64,000 nucleotides of DNA from Bacillota bacterium (GTDB taxonomy: Bacteria > Bacillota > Clostridia > Clostridiales > Caloramatoraceae), in contig JAEWEN010000064.1 in NCBI GenBank assembly GCA_023389275.1, positions 1 through 64,000 on the forward strand, read 5' to 3'. Below the pieces are notes generated by a model. The model searched no databases and was not told the DNA's origin. It saw only the letters and a program-made list of their open reading frames with translations. Within the stretch, counting starts at the first letter, position 1. Each line of letters opens with the position of its first letter. The translations under genes and the position numbers were made by a program. Positions 63,047 through 64,000 of this stretch are shown here, piece after piece.

Positions 63047-64000
63047 ATACAGTACTTTTTAGAAATCTTTTTAAATAGTATAAATTTATAAACAGTAAAA
63101 CTTACTACTCCCTTTACCATACTAGATATTGCAATACTCCACCAAATTCCATTTACACCTAAAAACTTAACTAAAACAATTGCAAGTGGAATTCTAATTA
63201 AGGTAAGCCCAATACTTATACTTGCAGCATACTTAGTAGCCCCAAGACCTATAAAAGCTCCATTAGTTATCATCTCAACAGATGCTAAAATTTGTGAAAC
63301 TCCTATTATTCTTAAATAGTCTGCTGTTATTTTAATTGTTAAAGCATCTTTTACAAATATTTGAGCTATTTTATCTGGTATAAAAAGTAGCACTAATGTT
63401 ATTAGAAATGTATAAAAAATTCCTAGCTTTATACATATATTATACCCTTTACTTATTCTATCTATTTTTTTAGCTCCAATATTTTGTCCTATAAAGCTAG
63501 ATGTAGCACCATTAAATCCACCAATTATAGTAAATGTTATAGACTCTATTTGAAGCCCTATTTTTTGTGCCGCAATTGCCTCTGCTCCATAAATTGCTAT
63601 TATCTTTGCAAGTGATATATTAATTAATGTAAAAATAACTCTTTGTGCAGCATTTGGAAATCCTAAAACAACTATTTCCTTTAGCATTTTTATATCAAAA
63701 TATTTAATAAGATTAAAACGATATAATCCTTTTGAAGCCTTTATAGACATTATAAAAACTACTAAATTAGATATAGTTGTAGCAATAGCTGCTCCATTTA
63801 CTCCAAGATTTAAAGTGTAAATAAATATAGGATCTAACACAATATTTAACAAAATTCCTATACCACTAATTTTTAAAGATATTTTATTGTTTCCAAAACT
63901 TGAAAAAATCCTAGTAAAAAGTGTATTAAAAAACACTATTATCATTGATACTCCACTTATAATAAGATAAGATAAAGCATCTTTTTCAACTTCTAGATTA
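63028..64000 (-). CDS. MATE-family efflux transporter (3' part, cut by the window edge)
   Basis: The frame is still open at base 64000, so the apparent ATG at 63945 is internal (VSMIIVFFNTLFTR). About 323 residues are visible, at least seven membrane helices, of a usual 440-460. Motifs of the NorM/MatE group: GIGILLNIVLDPIFIYTLNLGVNGAAIAT (the NxxLDPxFI segment), GFPNAAQR and GFNGATSSFIGQNIGAKK. Exports drugs or cations using Na+ or H+; the substrate is unknown. Converges on speB. Confidence 0.9.
   Translation of the reverse strand, partial: NLEVEKDALSYLIISGVSMIIVFFNTLFTRIFSSFGNNKISLKISGIGILLNIVLDPIFIYTLNLGVNGAAIATTISNLVVFIMSIKASKGLYRFNLIKYFDIKMLKEIVVLGFPNAAQRVIFTLINISLAKIIAIYGAEAIAAQKIGLQIESITFTIIGGFNGATSSFIGQNIGAKKIDRISKGYNICIKLGIFYTFLITLVLLFIPDKIAQIFVKDALTIKITADYLRIIGVSQILASVEMITNGAFIGLGATKYAASISIGLTLIRIPLAIVLVKFLGVNGIWWSIAISSMVKGVVSFTVYKFILFKKISKKYCIEKAEN

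Noticed and set aside
1..64000. CRISPR arrays, tRNA, rRNA, prophage or insertion sequences
   Set aside because: No regular repeats, cloverleaf sequences, transposase or phage genes were recognised on either strand.

Overview
The window is low-GC DNA with strong Shine-Dalgarno sites, many TTG starts and dense U-tailed terminators. It looks like the chromosome of a Clostridium sensu stricto (cluster I) species. The species cannot be fixed from the sequence alone, and I see no rRNA, tRNA, CRISPR array, prophage or insertion sequence. Both ends cut a gene: accB at the left, on the minus strand, and a MATE-type transporter at the right.

Layout. 1-5.5 kb (minus): a fatty-acid synthesis operon fabT-fabH-fabK-fabD-fabG-fabF-accB, with a strong promoter and two FabT-like palindromes over its start site. 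5.6-7.7 kb: a secreted cell-wall amidase with repeats. 7.8-9.8 kb: argS behind a T-box leader. 9.85-15.3 kb (minus): a small lipoprotein gene, then a three-gene McrBC-like module (coiled-coil protein, McrB-type AAA+ NTPase, DUF2357/PD-(D/E)XK McrC-type nuclease). This module is the best candidate for a little-described defence system. 15.5-20 kb: a small alarmone synthetase, a membrane protein resembling a dead M28 peptidase, PerR, and two proteins of unknown role. 20.1-23.2 kb: lysC-hom and two tiny convergent genes, one with its ribosome site buried in a perfect 16-bp hairpin. 23.2-27.4 kb (minus): a PHP protein, a glycosyltransferase and a chemoreceptor. 27.4-30.3 kb: a P-type cation ATPase behind a yybP-ykoY (Mn2+) riboswitch. 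30.3-38.3 kb (minus): a phosphodiesterase-like protein, a DEDDh exonuclease, an amidohydrolase, a small unknown protein, and nrdA-nrdB with two NrdR-like boxes. 38.5-43.9 kb: two tandem AI-2E-family membrane proteins and a four-gene amino-acid ABC transporter. 43.9-58.8 kb (mostly minus): pstSCAB plus a HAD protein, a second PHP protein, a MoxR/VWA pair, a methionine/folate fusion enzyme, DAHP synthase, RNase Z, CheV, a DUF1002 protein (plus) and a cysteine desulfurase-like enzyme. 59-63 kb: a compact polyamine operon speD-[speA::speE]-speB.

How the genes work together. The polyamine operon encodes the whole arginine to agmatine to putrescine to spermidine route. In it the arginine decarboxylase and spermidine synthase are one continuous reading frame that still carries a good internal ribosome site and start codon. 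lysC-hom (aspartate to homoserine), the homocysteine methyltransferase/MTHFR fusion and aroF supply amino-acid precursors. nrdAB, argS and the fab operon are core functions, each with a visible regulatory leader or operator. The two most unusual points are the speA::speE fusion with its leader and the McrBC-like trio.
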